NCBI RefSeq assembly: GCF_037042905.1
Contig: NC_087262.1
Span: 25,795,001 to 25,859,000, forward strand
Reading direction: 5' to 3'
Source of the DNA: Lytechinus pictus
Lineage: Eukaryota > Echinodermata > Echinoidea > Temnopleuroida > Toxopneustidae
DNA: 64,000 bases
Shown here in pieces: positions 35,073-50,000 of this stretch. The notes beneath the pieces are model-generated. The model worked only from the letters and a program-made list of their open reading frames with translations. It ran no database searches and was not told the origin of the DNA. Position 1 is the stretch's first letter, and every line of letters begins with the position of its first letter. The translations under genes and the position numbers were made by a program.

Positions 35073-38000
35073 GTAAGTATTTCTTATATTATCATAGTCA
35101 AGTTTTCGTTGAAATGTAAATTTATCATCTATTGAACATTTCGGTATAACATGCATGCTTATAATAATTAAAAACTCTAAATGGTGATGCTTAACATGCT
35201 TAGTGTGAATATTTAAGCCGAGTTCGTTCAAATAATAACAAATGATTGTTATTTGTGTTTTGTTTCGTTTTGGGATTCTTTAGTTTACATGCATGTAAAC
35301 TTAAATCTAAAAAGATAAATACACGTTTTTGTTTTCAATCCTATAATCTATTTAAACAGAATTTTATAAATGTAATACTCTATGGAAACGTTCGGTTTGT
35401 ACTTTTTGATGGAAAGGTCAGTTAAGCAATTCACATACTGTGTGTACTAATCGTGTATCTATGTAAAATTATAAAAAACTTACATTTCTCTTTTTACAAA
35501 TATTTAAAATCCTTAGAATGGCCAAAATGATAAATTCCTATTCAATTTTTGATGAACTAGCTGGTTATTAAAAACATGCACGAGAAAAATGGGCTAAACA
35601 AATATCAAATGTTCGAATTTAGTCGGAGAGTGAGGGGGGTTGTGTGGGGTGGAGGTGCATGAAGGGGGGGGGTCATGGAACATTAAATGCATAAATGGGG
35701 GGGGGAGAGTGGGGGTAGTCTAGGGTGATAATGATTTCAAAAAGTGGTCCTTTGTTTTTCTCTCCAAATGCATTCATTACAAGCATTTTATTTTCTTTTT
35801 ATCTCATGAAGTGACGAGAACCGAAACCCAACATGATCTCATCAAGAAAACAGAAATGCATAAAAACAAAACATTGAAACATTTAGGCCTAGGTCATGTA
35901 CTTCAAACAGGTTAATTGTATTACCCTTTTCCTTTATATTATTGTCTCATTTGACAATGGCCATAAAAGAATTGTGACCTTTTACAAACTTTTATTTCAT
36001 GTTTGTTGATAATACTAATTGCTCCCTATTTAGAACCTCCCCCATTCTGAACTTGCACTCTTACTTGAAGATATTGCTATTAAACATAATTGTTTTCTGG
36101 TGTTACAACTCCTGCAACCTTCTTAAATCGCTTTGTTATAGAAAATATATTTTGTTCTTTCTTTTGATTGTGAGATCTATGTATGAAAAGTTACAAAATT
36201 CAATGATAGTGAAAATGAAAAATGAAAATAATTATTCAGGTTCATTCTAAAGATAATCTACAATAACAATTCGACAATTGTTTGGTGTCATGATATATTA
36301 TCGAGAATTGGATCAACGTTCAATAATTAATATTGATAAGTTAAAGCACAATGACGATAAATGAATTATGAATCCAATTCAAAATTCCGTTCTTTCTTCC
36401 ATTCTCTTCCAGGCTCCCGGGTCTTGATCCCCTTTTTTCTTACTACTTGACAAATCATTTTGGGTGACCGCACCCCCCCCCCTGCTTTCCCTGTAGCGCC
36501 GCACCTGTAAAATGGTAATTTGAAGTCTTGGAAAGGCGTCAACGATCGAAGGCCATTTGTCTGCATGAAGAAGTTTTTTAGGCCAAAAACTTGAAATATT
36601 GGCGGACATATAGCGGTTTATCCTTCTTGACATAGCATGCATCGATCCAGGTACCTCATGTAACCCCCCCCCCCCCGACCCAATTTGTTAATTAGAAACA
36701 CAGCCTTCATGGCCTTTGATCAGTGACAAGTATGCTCCACTATAATTTTGAAGTGTCACGGATGCATAATATAGGTTCGCATGTCAGAAATGAAAATATA
36801 TGAAAATAGTTTTAAAAAATTGAAGAATCTTCGGAATAGGAACTGACACATTCTGGGTTTTTTTCTGACGATCGTTCGTAACAATTTTAGAGTTGTGATA
36901 AACGAGTCCAGGATAACGAACTTTTCGAGTACCGAGTCGTACCCGTGCAGCATTGCGCTATCAATCAGCGAACAGTCCCTCATCGACCCGCGAAGATGTG
37001 TCCGGTCTGTAGTGATAAAAACATCGCCTGCTGACTTGGAACAAGTCATGCGGTGAAAGATTGCCGGCGATTATTTAGGTCAAGGGGTCAGATATATTGC
37101 TATGTAGTTGAACTTGAAGCCAACAATCCTCTGGTTGGGTAACATCGTCATTTTGATAAATATAACATACATGTATAATCATAATTAATTTTCACACACG
37201 ATATCTTATTTAGCCAAATGTTTACCAAGATTATTTTGGCCACTAAAAACACACTCTTAGCTCTTAGATTAAAAAAAACTTTTTAAACTTTAAGCAGAGA
37301 TTGGCTTTGGTGGGAGGGAGTGGTAGTGGCGTATAGATGGGGCAGGCTTGGGGAGTTCTTGCTCCCAAAAAATTCTAGAAGAAAAAAAGAGAGGAGGAAA
37401 GAAAAGGAAAGAGAATGTTGAAAATTCGCTCGCTTCGCTCGCTCGCAACTTTTTTTTGAAAACTAAATTTTACGCGATGAGCCATATCAAGCCCCTTCAA
37501 CCTTTTTGCTCATTTCGCCAGTGGGGGTGGTATACGATGAGCAAAAAAGTTTCGTTCATCCATGAATACTTCAATGCCAACTACTCTCTCATAATTTCAT
37601 TTGAGGTAAACAGGTGATAACTTTTCTCCTTCTATCGATCTGCCTATGATATGACATGCATCCCACTGGCATCTTGTATAACCGGTTCACACGCAACGAT
37701 TATTATCGATAATTCGATTTGTTCAGGGATTTCCGGTCAATTTGTTGAGATAGTCACATATAGCATAGTCACAGATTTGAACATAGGTAGTCGTACGATG
37801 ATTTATAAAATTACACAGTAAGATATTCTATGTAGCATGGAAATGGTAAAATCATGAATGCTTCCTTGATATTAGCCTCAAATTTTACTATATTTTATAC
37901 CAATATCAGGTCGCAGACCATTCTTGAGAAGCGCGGTTGCCTATACCTGCCACAATGGATTAAAACAAAAATAATGTTTCAGAAAATAAAACAAGAACAC

Positions 38001-41000
38001 GGTGCTATTCTTCAAGTATGAAACTAAAATGAAATCAAAATCGTACTTCAACAGAGAATTTGATATCAAATCATTACAGTTAATCACATTTGATAAATGG
38101 AATTTTATAGGCCTATAAAGAAAGTATATGTACTTTTTGACCAACATAATTTCGACGTGGGGAGAATTCATGTAATTTAAAGTGATATGATGTGTGTACT
38201 TTTATTTTTCCATCGTAATTTGTTACTTCTAAAGGAATTTGTATTCATAATTATGTTGTAAAAGAAGTGCAGTTCGCGCATGCGCATATTATTACAAAAC
38301 ACACTATCAATCATTCAAATCGCTTTGATCTAAAATCAATATGACAACTATAACCCTGTACATGTAATTTCAAAGTTTATGTCAGCGATTTCGTGACTCA
38401 ATGAGGAGAGTTGCCAATGTTTCCATAGCAACTGACTTTTAATGCCAACATTGGCATACAGATGACCCGCGTGAACGCAAAATGAGTTCAACAAGACCAA
38501 TTATGGTCACTGTGTTATCCCTTATGCAATTTGTTTGAAGGTTGATACAATATGATTTGCCGATCGTGCAATTTTATTTGGATGATATGGGCATGCCATA
38601 CTTATAATGATTGTAGCGATTTTTATTTCATATTCACAGCCTGATCGAAAAAAATTCCATAAGCGTCATTTTTCAGAGCCTGAAAATACAGAGAAACAAC
38701 AAAGAAAGAACTGAGACCCCTGAAGCCATGATTGGCTTCTCAGTGCAAATATTTATGATTCATTCGAAAATTCTATAAATTGATTGATCTCCCCTAAATA
38801 TAAGTTACCTTCAGTAATAAAAAAATGTGACATTCGCCTATAGGCCAAATGGCACCCCTCCCTCTAAAAAAAAAATCACTACCAAGAAAAAAAGAGAAAG
38901 TGAAATACGATATAATTTTCGAAATATTATGTCAAAAGTTATCACAAATTGGATTTTTGTATTAGAAAAATTCCAAAACTTTTAGAAAATAAGGATCGTG
39001 ATCGTTCTGTCAAAACCGAGCTTTCAAAGCGATATTAATAAGCGAACAATCAACATAGCTCTAAGCGAATGCACTTTTGATTTCGACCTTAAACATTGCT
39101 AACAGTATAACACTATAATTATACATGTTATGCAGAAGCCTAAGATTTACGTATTGGAGCTTTACACTAAATAGCAAAATGTCATGAATTCAGCTTTGTG
39201 AATGTATATATGAAATGCATGAAATACCATTTTCCGTGCTCAAAATATAGGGCCAATAACAGTGAACACCGAATATTTGTTTATTATAATGAAATACTTA
39301 TTGTTATGTGACAAATGTTTCTAAAGAGCTGTAGAAAAATTGAAATTTTGGGGATTTCTACAGCCAAATCAGGGAATAATGTTAATAATAATAAATAATA
39401 ATAATAACAATAATAATGATAATAATAATAATATAATAAATAATAATAATAATTAATAATAAATATAATAATGATGATGATGATGTAATACGAAAGAAGT
39501 GAAAATAATTTTAGAACATGCACTGGTATGCATCAGACTGTTTAATCGAAACAATACTAAATTTAATTAAACTCTTTATCTTTTTCATCTGAATTAGTAT
39601 TGAGGTTTTTTTTCATATCACTTTGTTCATTTATTCTGGAGTCCCCAAATGTATGGATCTAAAATCTTTATCGGAAGTTTCAGAACTTCCTATATAATCA
39701 AGGCATAACATTATAGGAAAAGAATTATATATTTCAGGAAGAATCCGGAACAACCACAACATTTTATGTGCATTAATTCACGTGACATAGTACCGATTGC
39801 ACACAACAGTGACCGCGGAAAGATAAAATAATATGCTGAATTACAAGGTTTTGTACATATTTACAGCAAAATAAGGGAGGGCTGGTGCAGTTCTGTAGCC
39901 CCCTGCATACTGGAGTAGTTTGTCATTTCCCTCAATTTTTTTGTGAGAGGTGTTATGGGAAACACTGGTTATGTCATGTAAAATTCACCGAGCAAAATTA
40001 AGAAAATTTCATCAAAATCTGATAACAAATAATAAAGTTCTTAAATTTCAAAGTTTAGCAATATTTTTGTGAAAATTGTTGTATGCATATCGTCATTAAT
40101 ATTCATTAGGTGAACTGATGATGTCATGTCCACACTTTCTTTTGACTTACGTTATTACATGAAATCATGATTATTTCATATTTTCATGCATTATTATCTG
40201 GTGTGTGATATGCATCCTTTATAATTAATTAAGTTGCAGCAATGAATATCTAATGCATTTAAACATTTTTCAATCCAATCTTTTAATTCTTTGAGGTCAA
40301 AATATTAGTAAAGATTATTTAAGTGCCTGGGAAATTTACATCATAACTTTGCTCATTGAATATTCATGAACGCATGCACTGTTTCACCAAAATAATGTAA
40401 ATGTTTAAAATGTAATAACTTTGTTATTCCTTGTCCAATTTTGATCAAATTTTCATTATTTTGTTTGTCTATTTTTTTCTTCATATTCAGCCTGGAGTAC
40501 CCCTTGAACTATTTAATGTAAAATAATCCCCCTTCTTCATCTTCTTCTCCTATTCCATCTTCTTCTGCCTATAAAATAGATTAGGATTGCGTTCATCCGA
40601 TACATGAATTTTTTTCTAAAAGTATCTATAACTTTAAAACTGATTATTTTTCTCGAGTGAAATGTCCTTATTGACGATTTTGTTGTAGTTGTTGAAGTCA
40701 TGAAAATACAAATCGTGAATTGTATATCATTCCTCTTCCTTTCTCATTCTAAATTCCATTAGGTGTCATGCATCGATGCCAAAGAAAAGGCTAAAAAGAT
40801 TCACGCCCCGAGCTATGGTAAGTGAATTTTTAGAAGGTAATAATAACCAGTACTTGTATCATTTCCAACTTCCAAGCCTTTTTATTTTTAATTTTTAGTT
40901 TGAGAAAATGTATCCCATCCTATCCTATCTTTATTGGTATAGAGCTAATGGTAATTTCGCTTTGACACAACTGGGTGCATAGCACTCAATCTTGATGATA

Positions 41001-44000
41001 ACTTTGTAACAAACTTTAAGTCCTTGAAAACCCCAATTTTTTATTTTCTGTAACTATAAGTCACACCATTGCACGAAACTCAATTAGCATTATTGCAGGG
41101 GCGGCGCCAGGATATTTTGAGAAGGGGGGGGGGGTGACCTCATTTGTTCTCAATCAAATTAAGTTTTGCCGCGATCAAGATCTCTCCTTTTCTCTCGCTT
41201 AGTTCAATTAATCTACTTTCTTCTTTTTTCTTAGATCCTGTTTTATATTTTCCTTTTTTGCTCCTTTTTTTGTTAACTCCTTCAAAAAATAATGTGAGTG
41301 TCAACACTGCCCCCTGCTATTTTGACCTGTATTAATCAAATTTGATCACAAAGTTTTATTTATTGATTCCTATGCCAATGATGTTTTAGCGAGCAAGATC
41401 GATTTGGTACAAGAGGTAGACGAAGGGCACCACAGGTGGCGACGTGACACCGATGATGATGACGACGAGGAGGACATCGATGCGGCGATTGCTGAGTTGG
41501 ACAGAATCCTTGCCGAAATACGAGCCACACATGAGAGCGCCCAATACATGGCGGGGCAAACGAGAGCAAGTAGTAACCGTAAGTGACTTCAGTATAGTAG
41601 ACATATACACACAGCGCGGGGGGGGGGGCACTTTAAGGGAATTATATACATTTTCAAAGCGGAAATTTAGGTTTTGTTTGACATTTTCATTTATCGAGAA
41701 GAGATCGAGGTATATGGATATGATCGAAAAAAAAAGTTAAGTTGATATAGATAATTAAAGCGTGAAAGAAAGAGAGAAGGGGGGGGGGTGGTCCAGCGCG
41801 GGTATAGGTTTGCGTGAAGTAATAAACAATAAAGCTTCAAGAAATATAATTCAATATTTTTAATTTGGTGTATTTTATTTCTTTATATCAATTTTCATCA
41901 GGCACTAAGATCAGAAATGAGAAATGCAAATTTAATTATTATAATGATAACAATAAAACCTACATTTGTTATTAGGTAATGAATGATACGAGGGGTATAG
42001 GCCTATTGATAAAATGGAAGTCGAATTTGTTTAGGAGGAGATTATCCAATTAATAGTCATAAAAACATGCATTTCTTCATGACTAATTAGCGTTCCAATG
42101 ATACCCAAATTAGATGTGATACTTCAATGAAAACGATTATGCCCAGGGGAGGATCCAGCTTTCGCCATTGGGGGGGGGGGGGGCGAAAAATATTTTCATC
42201 AACATCTTTCTCGATTGGCCGCTATAATCTGATTTTTTGTTGGTTTTTCAGGGAGTAGTCCTAACTAAAGGCTGAAGTTTTAAGTATTATGTTAGTTTTG
42301 TTATGTTATAAGTTTTGTTATAAACAGGATATCTCATGTGGTTTTAATATATAATGCGAGCGCGAAGCGCGAGCTCAAATTCTTTGATATTTTATGTCCT
42401 TAGATCTGAAGATTCTGATCACTTTTCAAGTTATATTCATGAACAAATATATGTCTAACTAAACAATGCGAGCGCGAAGCGCGAGCCGAAATTTCATTAT
42501 AGGAACGTGAAAAGGGACTCAATTATGACTGTTTTTAGTGATGAATGAAGAGGGTACAAGTATCACCAATTAAATAATGAGAGTGCGAAGCGCGAGCTCA
42601 AAATTTTTGATTTTCCGACCTGAAAACTGGACAGTCTAAGCGCGTTTTTATTTATAGATAAAGAACAAGCTGTGTGTCTCAAACAGTTAAATGCGAGCGC
42701 GAAGCACGAGCTTAATTTTTTTATATACTGACATGATAAAGGAATATTTTGACAAATTTTGGTAAGAATTTCCAAAGAAGATAGGTATCTCACAAATCAA
42801 ACAATGCGAGCGTGCCGCGCGAGCTGAAAATTTTGATATATATTAACAATTTGTGTAAATCAAACAAAATAATGAAAGCTAAAATATTGTGTGCAAATTG
42901 ATTTCAGAACTGGATATATATTAAGTGCTATTTAATCCTCTTGAATAGGATTCATTACACAGGCAATGCGAGCGCGAAGCGCGAGCGAAAATTTTTATAT
43001 AAAGTCTATTTTCCAATTCTTCCCCTTACCTTTTTCTTGTTTCCTTTCGGGGTCGGGCCGGCTGTTACGAGGCTGTAAATTACACATCATGGGTATAATA
43101 TCTCTTTCTTACTTTTCTTTCTGTTTTTCATGGTTTCTATCAAGTTTAAGAGTACACTTTTTCTGCAGGTTGTCAAAAAAATAGGGGGGTGGGGGCCGGG
43201 GCCGGCTCGGCCCCCTCCTGCCTCCTCCCCTCCTGCCGGCATGTGTGTGTGTGTGTTTTTCAAAGGAAGTTGTGCAAAAATACTGGTAGTCAAGGTGATT
43301 CACTTCCACTGCACATTGTGTTTCCTTTTGGAAAGATGAATTTACTCGGTCGATATCCAGAAAGAGTTATGTTTATGCGTTGAATTAAAAATACTCACAA
43401 ATGTCCTTAAAGAAAAACCGAAGCATAAATGAAACATAAATTATGAAAAAGTGGTGATATTTTATTTTTGTATCCCCGTATTTTAACTTTTCATCGTTCA
43501 TTGTGGCTGCGCTCAGCATATAGAAGTAAAACAAGCACATGTTATGATATTTTCAAAACAACATTAATGGAAATGAAGTAATGCGTGGTCTAAGAAGCAC
43601 GTTTGAGGGTGGCTACCAATGATAATAGGCCTACTTATAGGCCTATTCCTCCCAATTGCAGCTCTAAAAAGCTAAACTAGAATGATAATTTTTCACAGGA
43701 AAGACATTGAAGTTTTGAAGTTTTTTTTTTTTAATCATTTGTTTTCATACATACTACCGGTATATATTATTGCACATTCCTGATTAGTAAGGCAATACAA
43801 CCCATTTTGGTCTTCACTTTCATAGGCGGCGGAAGCGCGGGGGACGTGTCCCCCCCCCCTAAATTTTTTGTTGATAACCTTTTTTTTTTATGGTCCCCCC
43901 TAAAATTTTTGGCTTCCGCCGCCAATGTTCACTGTAGAAGGGGGGGGGGGGGGATGTCTCCCTCTCCAAGTAGTTAGTAGGAATACGAGAAGTTTTATTA

Positions 44001-47000
44001 GCCCCCCCCCCCAGCGCGGCGCCCCCGGCCCTGAAAGATATGGGCCCCGTCTTACAAAGAGTTGTGATTGATCCGATCTATGGACGGCCAGCAATGTTAA
44101 CATCTAATGCATTTTTGTTCAAAATATTTTCTAACTATGATGTAAATTCATGCATTCATTGTTTTCTTGAAAATTCACTGTTATTGTTATACCGAGGTTG
44201 TTTTACCTGACTGCTAAGAAAGCACGAATGCCTGTGAGCAAGCAACCAGGGGACCAACGGCTTAAGGTCCTCTCCGAGGGACCTGGTAATGAGGATAAAT
44301 GCCTTACCAAAGGGCACTAGCGCACCACTAGGGAATCGAACCTGGGTCACCGGAATCCGAAACCCCCGCTCTACCGACTGAGCTATCGCGCCTGCGCTGC
44401 TCTTTGTTTACAAAAGACATTTTGCAAATTTTCCGTAAAAAAATTATGACACTGATGGATTTCCATATAGAGTTACAATTGATTGGATCAATCGTAACTT
44501 TATAACCAAATGTATGACGGGGCCCTGGCAGAGGGCAATGGTGCATACAGTCAATGGAAAAACAACAAGCTTGCAACGCACCGGAGAAAAGGCGGTTTAA
44601 CAAGCCAAAAACAGATAAAATAAAAGTTGTTTGAAGATTTGTTCAAGCTATGACCTTCTTATTCGTGAAGGTAAGCCGAAAGCTTCGTGAAGTTCGTCTT
44701 TGTAGTTATTTCTTGCTGAGGTATCAAATAATCAACTGTTGTGGCCCCGATTTTTTGTGGATCAGGTTTTAGACCGTACCGAAGGGAGCTCCGCCGCCGA
44801 AGCTAGGGCGACGGAGCTCGTTGAGTTACCGGTGGAGAGAAGGGATTTTCCCCCCACCGGCGCGGCCGCGGAATGTTGACGTGCCCCTGGTCTGGAGGAA
44901 GTGGATTGAAATCTATTCGCCGGTATAAAGGGGGCCCCATGTTTCTTGAAAATTTCCCTACATACACCAGTTTCAGTTGATATTGCTTGCTCTTTATCAA
45001 CTCAAGAAGAGTACGGTAGATCTACTAGTAGTAGTATAGTAGTACTAGTACTTAGTAGTACGACGTTATTACGTACTGTACTACTACTAGTTCTTCAGTC
45101 AGTAGAGGCGCACGGCCAATATTGGAGACTGTCTCCAAAGAGTCCAATGTGGGAGATTATCTCCAATATCAGAGACTTTTGTAAAGAATTTGGGTATCCA
45201 ATTTCAGAGACAGTCTCCAGTTTTGGAGACCAATTTCCTTTGTTTACATTTGCTGCCAAAGGATTACCTTGGCGGCAAATAAAAATGTGATAAGCAGATT
45301 CCTCAGAAAAAATTACCCCTTTTCACAGTCTACTTTAAAATTTCACTGTCTACTTTTGTTTTGATAAGGATTTTTGTTGGCAATCACACACAAAACAAAT
45401 GGGCTTCTGACCTCAGTGATACAAAATTTTGGGTGGAAAAAAACCATGCTTTTAAGTTTTGTTGGTGTTGTTTCTTTTGTCGTTTTGCAAAGCAAGTCTC
45501 CAATGTGGGAGATTGTCTCCCCTATTGGAGAGAGTCTCCCATATTGGCCGTGCGCCTCTACTGTCAGTAGAGGCGCACAGCCAGTGGCATTGGGGGGCAC
45601 CAGAATTTTTTTTAGTCACATAGTGAGCGCGCGAAGCCAGTTGCCAGATAAACTGACCTAATACAGACATTTTAAGGACAGTGCCATTAAACGGATATGT
45701 ATTTCACTGATCGCATAATGCGAGCGCGAAGCGCGAGCTGAATTTTTTTTATATTCAGACCTAAAAAGGGATATTATAAGCAAATTTTTGTAATCATGAT
45801 ACATTTCTATCTCGCTAAACAAACAATGCGAGCGCGAAGCGCGAGCTGAAATTTTTGTATACATTGACCCCAAACAGGGACATTTTGAGGACTACATTTT
45901 AGGAATCCATCAAGAGCATACATATCTCACCATAGTCATCTAATGCGAGTGCCAAGCGCTTGCTGATTTTGTTACAATTATATACATCTAAACAGATGAA
46001 ACACTTTTAGTCATTGTAATCATGATTATCACACGCATCACACTAATAAAATATTGCGAGTGCAAAGCACGAGCTGAAAAATATAGGAAATTCAGATCTG
46101 AAGTGGACATTTTAAGGCTTGTTTGTAGGAATTCACGAAGACCATGCGTATTTTATTAACCAAATGATGCGAGCGCGAGCTGATATTTTTGTATATATTG
46201 ACCACAAACAGGGATCTTTTGAGGACTCCTTTTTTTAAGGAATCCATTAAGAGTACACAAATCTCACCATAGTCATCTAATGCAAGTGCCAAGCGCATAC
46301 TGATTTTTTAGAATTGCGTCTAAACACCTGAAGCGCTTTTTGCAGTTATTCTAATCATAGTTATCATACGCATTTTACTAATCAATTAATGCGAGCTTGA
46401 AAAATATAGGAAATTCAGACCTGAAGAGGACATTTTAAGGCTTGTTTGTAGGAATTAACAAAGACCATGCGTATTTCACCAACCAAATGATGCAAGTGCG
46501 AATCGCAAGCTGAAAATTTTTGATATTCAGATCAGAAAAAAGGGACATTTTAAGGACTGATTTTGGGAATTCATGAAGAGCATACATATCTCACCAATCC
46601 ACTAATGGGAACATAAGCACGGGCAGGAAATGTTTTATATTGAGACCTTAATATGGGACAATCACTTTAAGTAGTCATGAAAAAGAAGCATATGTCACTA
46701 CATAAAGCAATAATTCGAAGTGCGAGGAAATCTATTTGGTGTATATTGACTTGAAAACGGGAGGTTTTAGTACAATAGGATTATATATCTCGTTAAACAG
46801 ACAATGCGAGCACCAGGAACAATGAAGACTTAGGCCCTGAGCAAATTGCGTTTCATAAAGTTATGAAATTTTTGAAATGTAATATAAATAACATAATTAT
46901 TATATAACATTATAATGAACAATAATTTCTTCTTTCCCATTACGTTTCTCTCACTCTCTCTCTCTTCTCCTTTTCCCTGTTTTTTTTTTTTTGCCAGCTG

Positions 47001-50000
47001 ATTGGGGGGGGCACGTGCCCCCCATGCCCCCCCCCCCCCCGTAGTTACGCCACTGCGCACAGCCAATATACCATATGGGAGACTCCAATTGAATAAGGGA
47101 GACAATCTCCCATATTGGAAACTTGCATGATTTACAAAAGAAACAACACCAACAAAAGTTTATTTTTTTCCACCCAAAATTTTGTCTCGCTGAGGTCAGA
47201 AGCCCATTTGTTTTGTGCGTGGATGACAACCAAAATCCTTATCAAAACAAAAGTAGACAGTGAATTTTTAAAGTAGACGGTAAAAAGGGGTAACTTTTCA
47301 TGAGGAATCTGCTTATCACATTTTTATTTGCCGCCAAGGTAATCCTTTTGCAGCAAATGTAAACAAAGGAAATTGGTCTCCCAAACTGGAGACTGTCTCT
47401 GAAATTGGATACCCAAATTCTTTACAAAAGTCTCTGATATTGGAGATAATCTCTCTCATGGGAGACAGTCTCCCATCTTGGCCATGCGCCTCTACTGTTC
47501 TTAGGTCTGTGATTGGTATGTAGGCCTAGAATAACTAAAAAAAGTTAAAAGTTTCAGCACTAACTAGATGATCTACACCCAAGTGCAGTCAAGTGTAGTT
47601 TTACTGAGGAGACAATTAATGTTAATGCATGAAATGGGCCCAAATCGAAAGACGACAACAACAAAATGAAAATCTCGGTCATCATGCCATGGTCATTGTC
47701 ATAGTCATAGATTCAAGAGCAACAGAATAACAGATCTAACGTTAGATCTAATTTAATTATAAGACTTTCATCTTATCAGACTTATGAAAAAATATGGTCT
47801 TTCTTTTTTTCATCGGAGTCTGAGAGTGATAACAAAAAAAATGCTAATAGAAATGGTACATGTTCCTCATGTCTGCAGATTGGATACGAGGCAATTCATA
47901 TCAAACTGGGTCTGACATCGATGAGGTTCTCTGAACTCAAGTTTTATATGAAGTATATTTTTCTTTCATTGATGAAATGTTTATATCATTTTTATGCCTT
48001 CCTAACAAAGTGCTGTTGAAATGTGCATCTCTGACTTTGGTCCTTATTTAATCCTCTTTCTTCAACAGAATATCAAGTGAGGCTTCAGGGAGGATCATCT
48101 GAATATGAAGGTAGGGTGGAGATCAGATACCAAAACCAGTGGTACATGGTATGTGATGATGGCTGGGGTATCGAGGAAGCTAACGTCGTCTGCAACCAGC
48201 TGGGTTATGAGTAAGTGTAAAAGACTAAATTTTTGGAATACTTTATTTCTTTCCTCATGCCCTCATTTGCAAATACAAATGCTTTCTGATAGAATACTCC
48301 ATTTCTTATTCATTTATCTGTTCTTCTGTACACAAACATAAAGAAAATAAAAAAATTCCTTAATGCGTGATATAATTAAGACCTGAATTAATTCAGAGCC
48401 ATCTGAGGCGGTTGCAGTGGATGAAAAAAAAAGGATGAATACCCTTTTGACGAGACTCCTTGATGTAATGAGGACAAGTACAGAGGTTCTACAACATTAT
48501 ATCATTGATGAATCGTTTGTCATATGATTAGAATGAGCAAAAAGATATGTTTTGGGGTATATTTTCAGTGTCCAAAAGGGGAGAGTTGTTGATCTGTGAC
48601 TTCATAGATCTTGGTCGCATTAGCATTAGTGATCTCGACATTCAAATGCTCATAACTCTTCTATTGCTAGTCCTATTTTACTCAAACTTTTGTTGATCTT
48701 ATTCTTTGATTTTTCTGCTTTCACAAGAGCTAACTTGCTCCAAGAGTTTCATTCTCCTTTAATGAAAACTCATAAGATCAGTGTCTACCAATGGTATTTA
48801 ATAAAAGACAAGCCATTGACATTGAAGGATAGATATGGGGCTCATTTTGATATAATTTAAATAACAGGAAATTATAATGTACCGGTACTGTATAGGGCAT
48901 GCTAAAAGAACATTTACACTCTTTAATCTCCCTTTCACTCTTTTCTTTTTCTCTCTCACTCTTCCTCTCTCCCTCTCTTTCTTCATGACAGTGGAGCCCA
49001 GTCAGCAGTTCAATTGGCAGCAATTGACTTTGGGAGTAACAGTAATAGCTTTGCTATGGACGATGTAGTATGCTCTGGAACGGAGACAGAACTCATAAAA
49101 TGTTCTTACCGAGGATGGGGATCACACAACTGTGAGAACGTGGAAGCTGCAGGAGTCAGATGTGTAGAGAGAACAATACCCAACAGAGGTAATGTAACAG
49201 GGCAATTGATGATCTAGGCACCCCACCCCATCAAACTTTAAACCTCTCAGTTCCTAGGTTTACCATGGTTATATTTGTTTCTTGTCAGCTTGGTGTTTGT
49301 CTCGAGTAGTCTTATGTCAGGTTGTATTGAAGCCAACTGAAGCATTCAAGATTTGGTTCTCAAATTGCCAACAATGTTAAACTCAAAATGTTAATTGCCA
49401 AACTCCAATAAATAGTTGCCAATTTGCCTTATCAACAGTTGTTTATTCCTTGCTTTTCCAACTTAGAGAGTGGGATCATTAGCTTCAGTTGAATAGATTT
49501 CATCCTGACCACTACTTTACTGGATATGGTATCAACATTTTCATATTTTCTCTTTGTAATCATATTATAATTGCTAGCAATCAGTATAGGGAAAAAGTGT
49601 AAAATTGTTTCCCAAAGGAGATGCTATGTAGTGAAAAGCTCTGTTTGCACTTACAAACTATACTTGGCCATAGCAGTAATTGTAATCAGATCTGTTAGTA
49701 GGCTGCTGGCAGTCAAGTGTCAGTGTGGTGTCTGTCTGATGTCCTTCTGGTGTTAGTGTAGTATGTGTAAGGTGTAAGTTTGGTGTATGGTTTCATTGTG
49801 TGTCACCTAAAAATAAATCAGCTGCAGAAGCAAGAGCTCCTGTAAATCATTTAATGTGATATTCACTTGATATTCACAAACTCACAGCAAATCAATTAAT
49901 CATGTTATACCACTCTTGTAGGTGATATCCAAGAGATACTCATCATTGTCTTTCAGAAATATGATTTCTGTAAAGCTCATGGATGTACATGTAGCGAGTA

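Noticed and set aside
42354..46510. CRISPR array (short palindromic-type repeats at even spacing)
   Set aside because: The spacers are related to one another, boxes vary, the context is a eukaryotic transposable element, and there are no cas genes.
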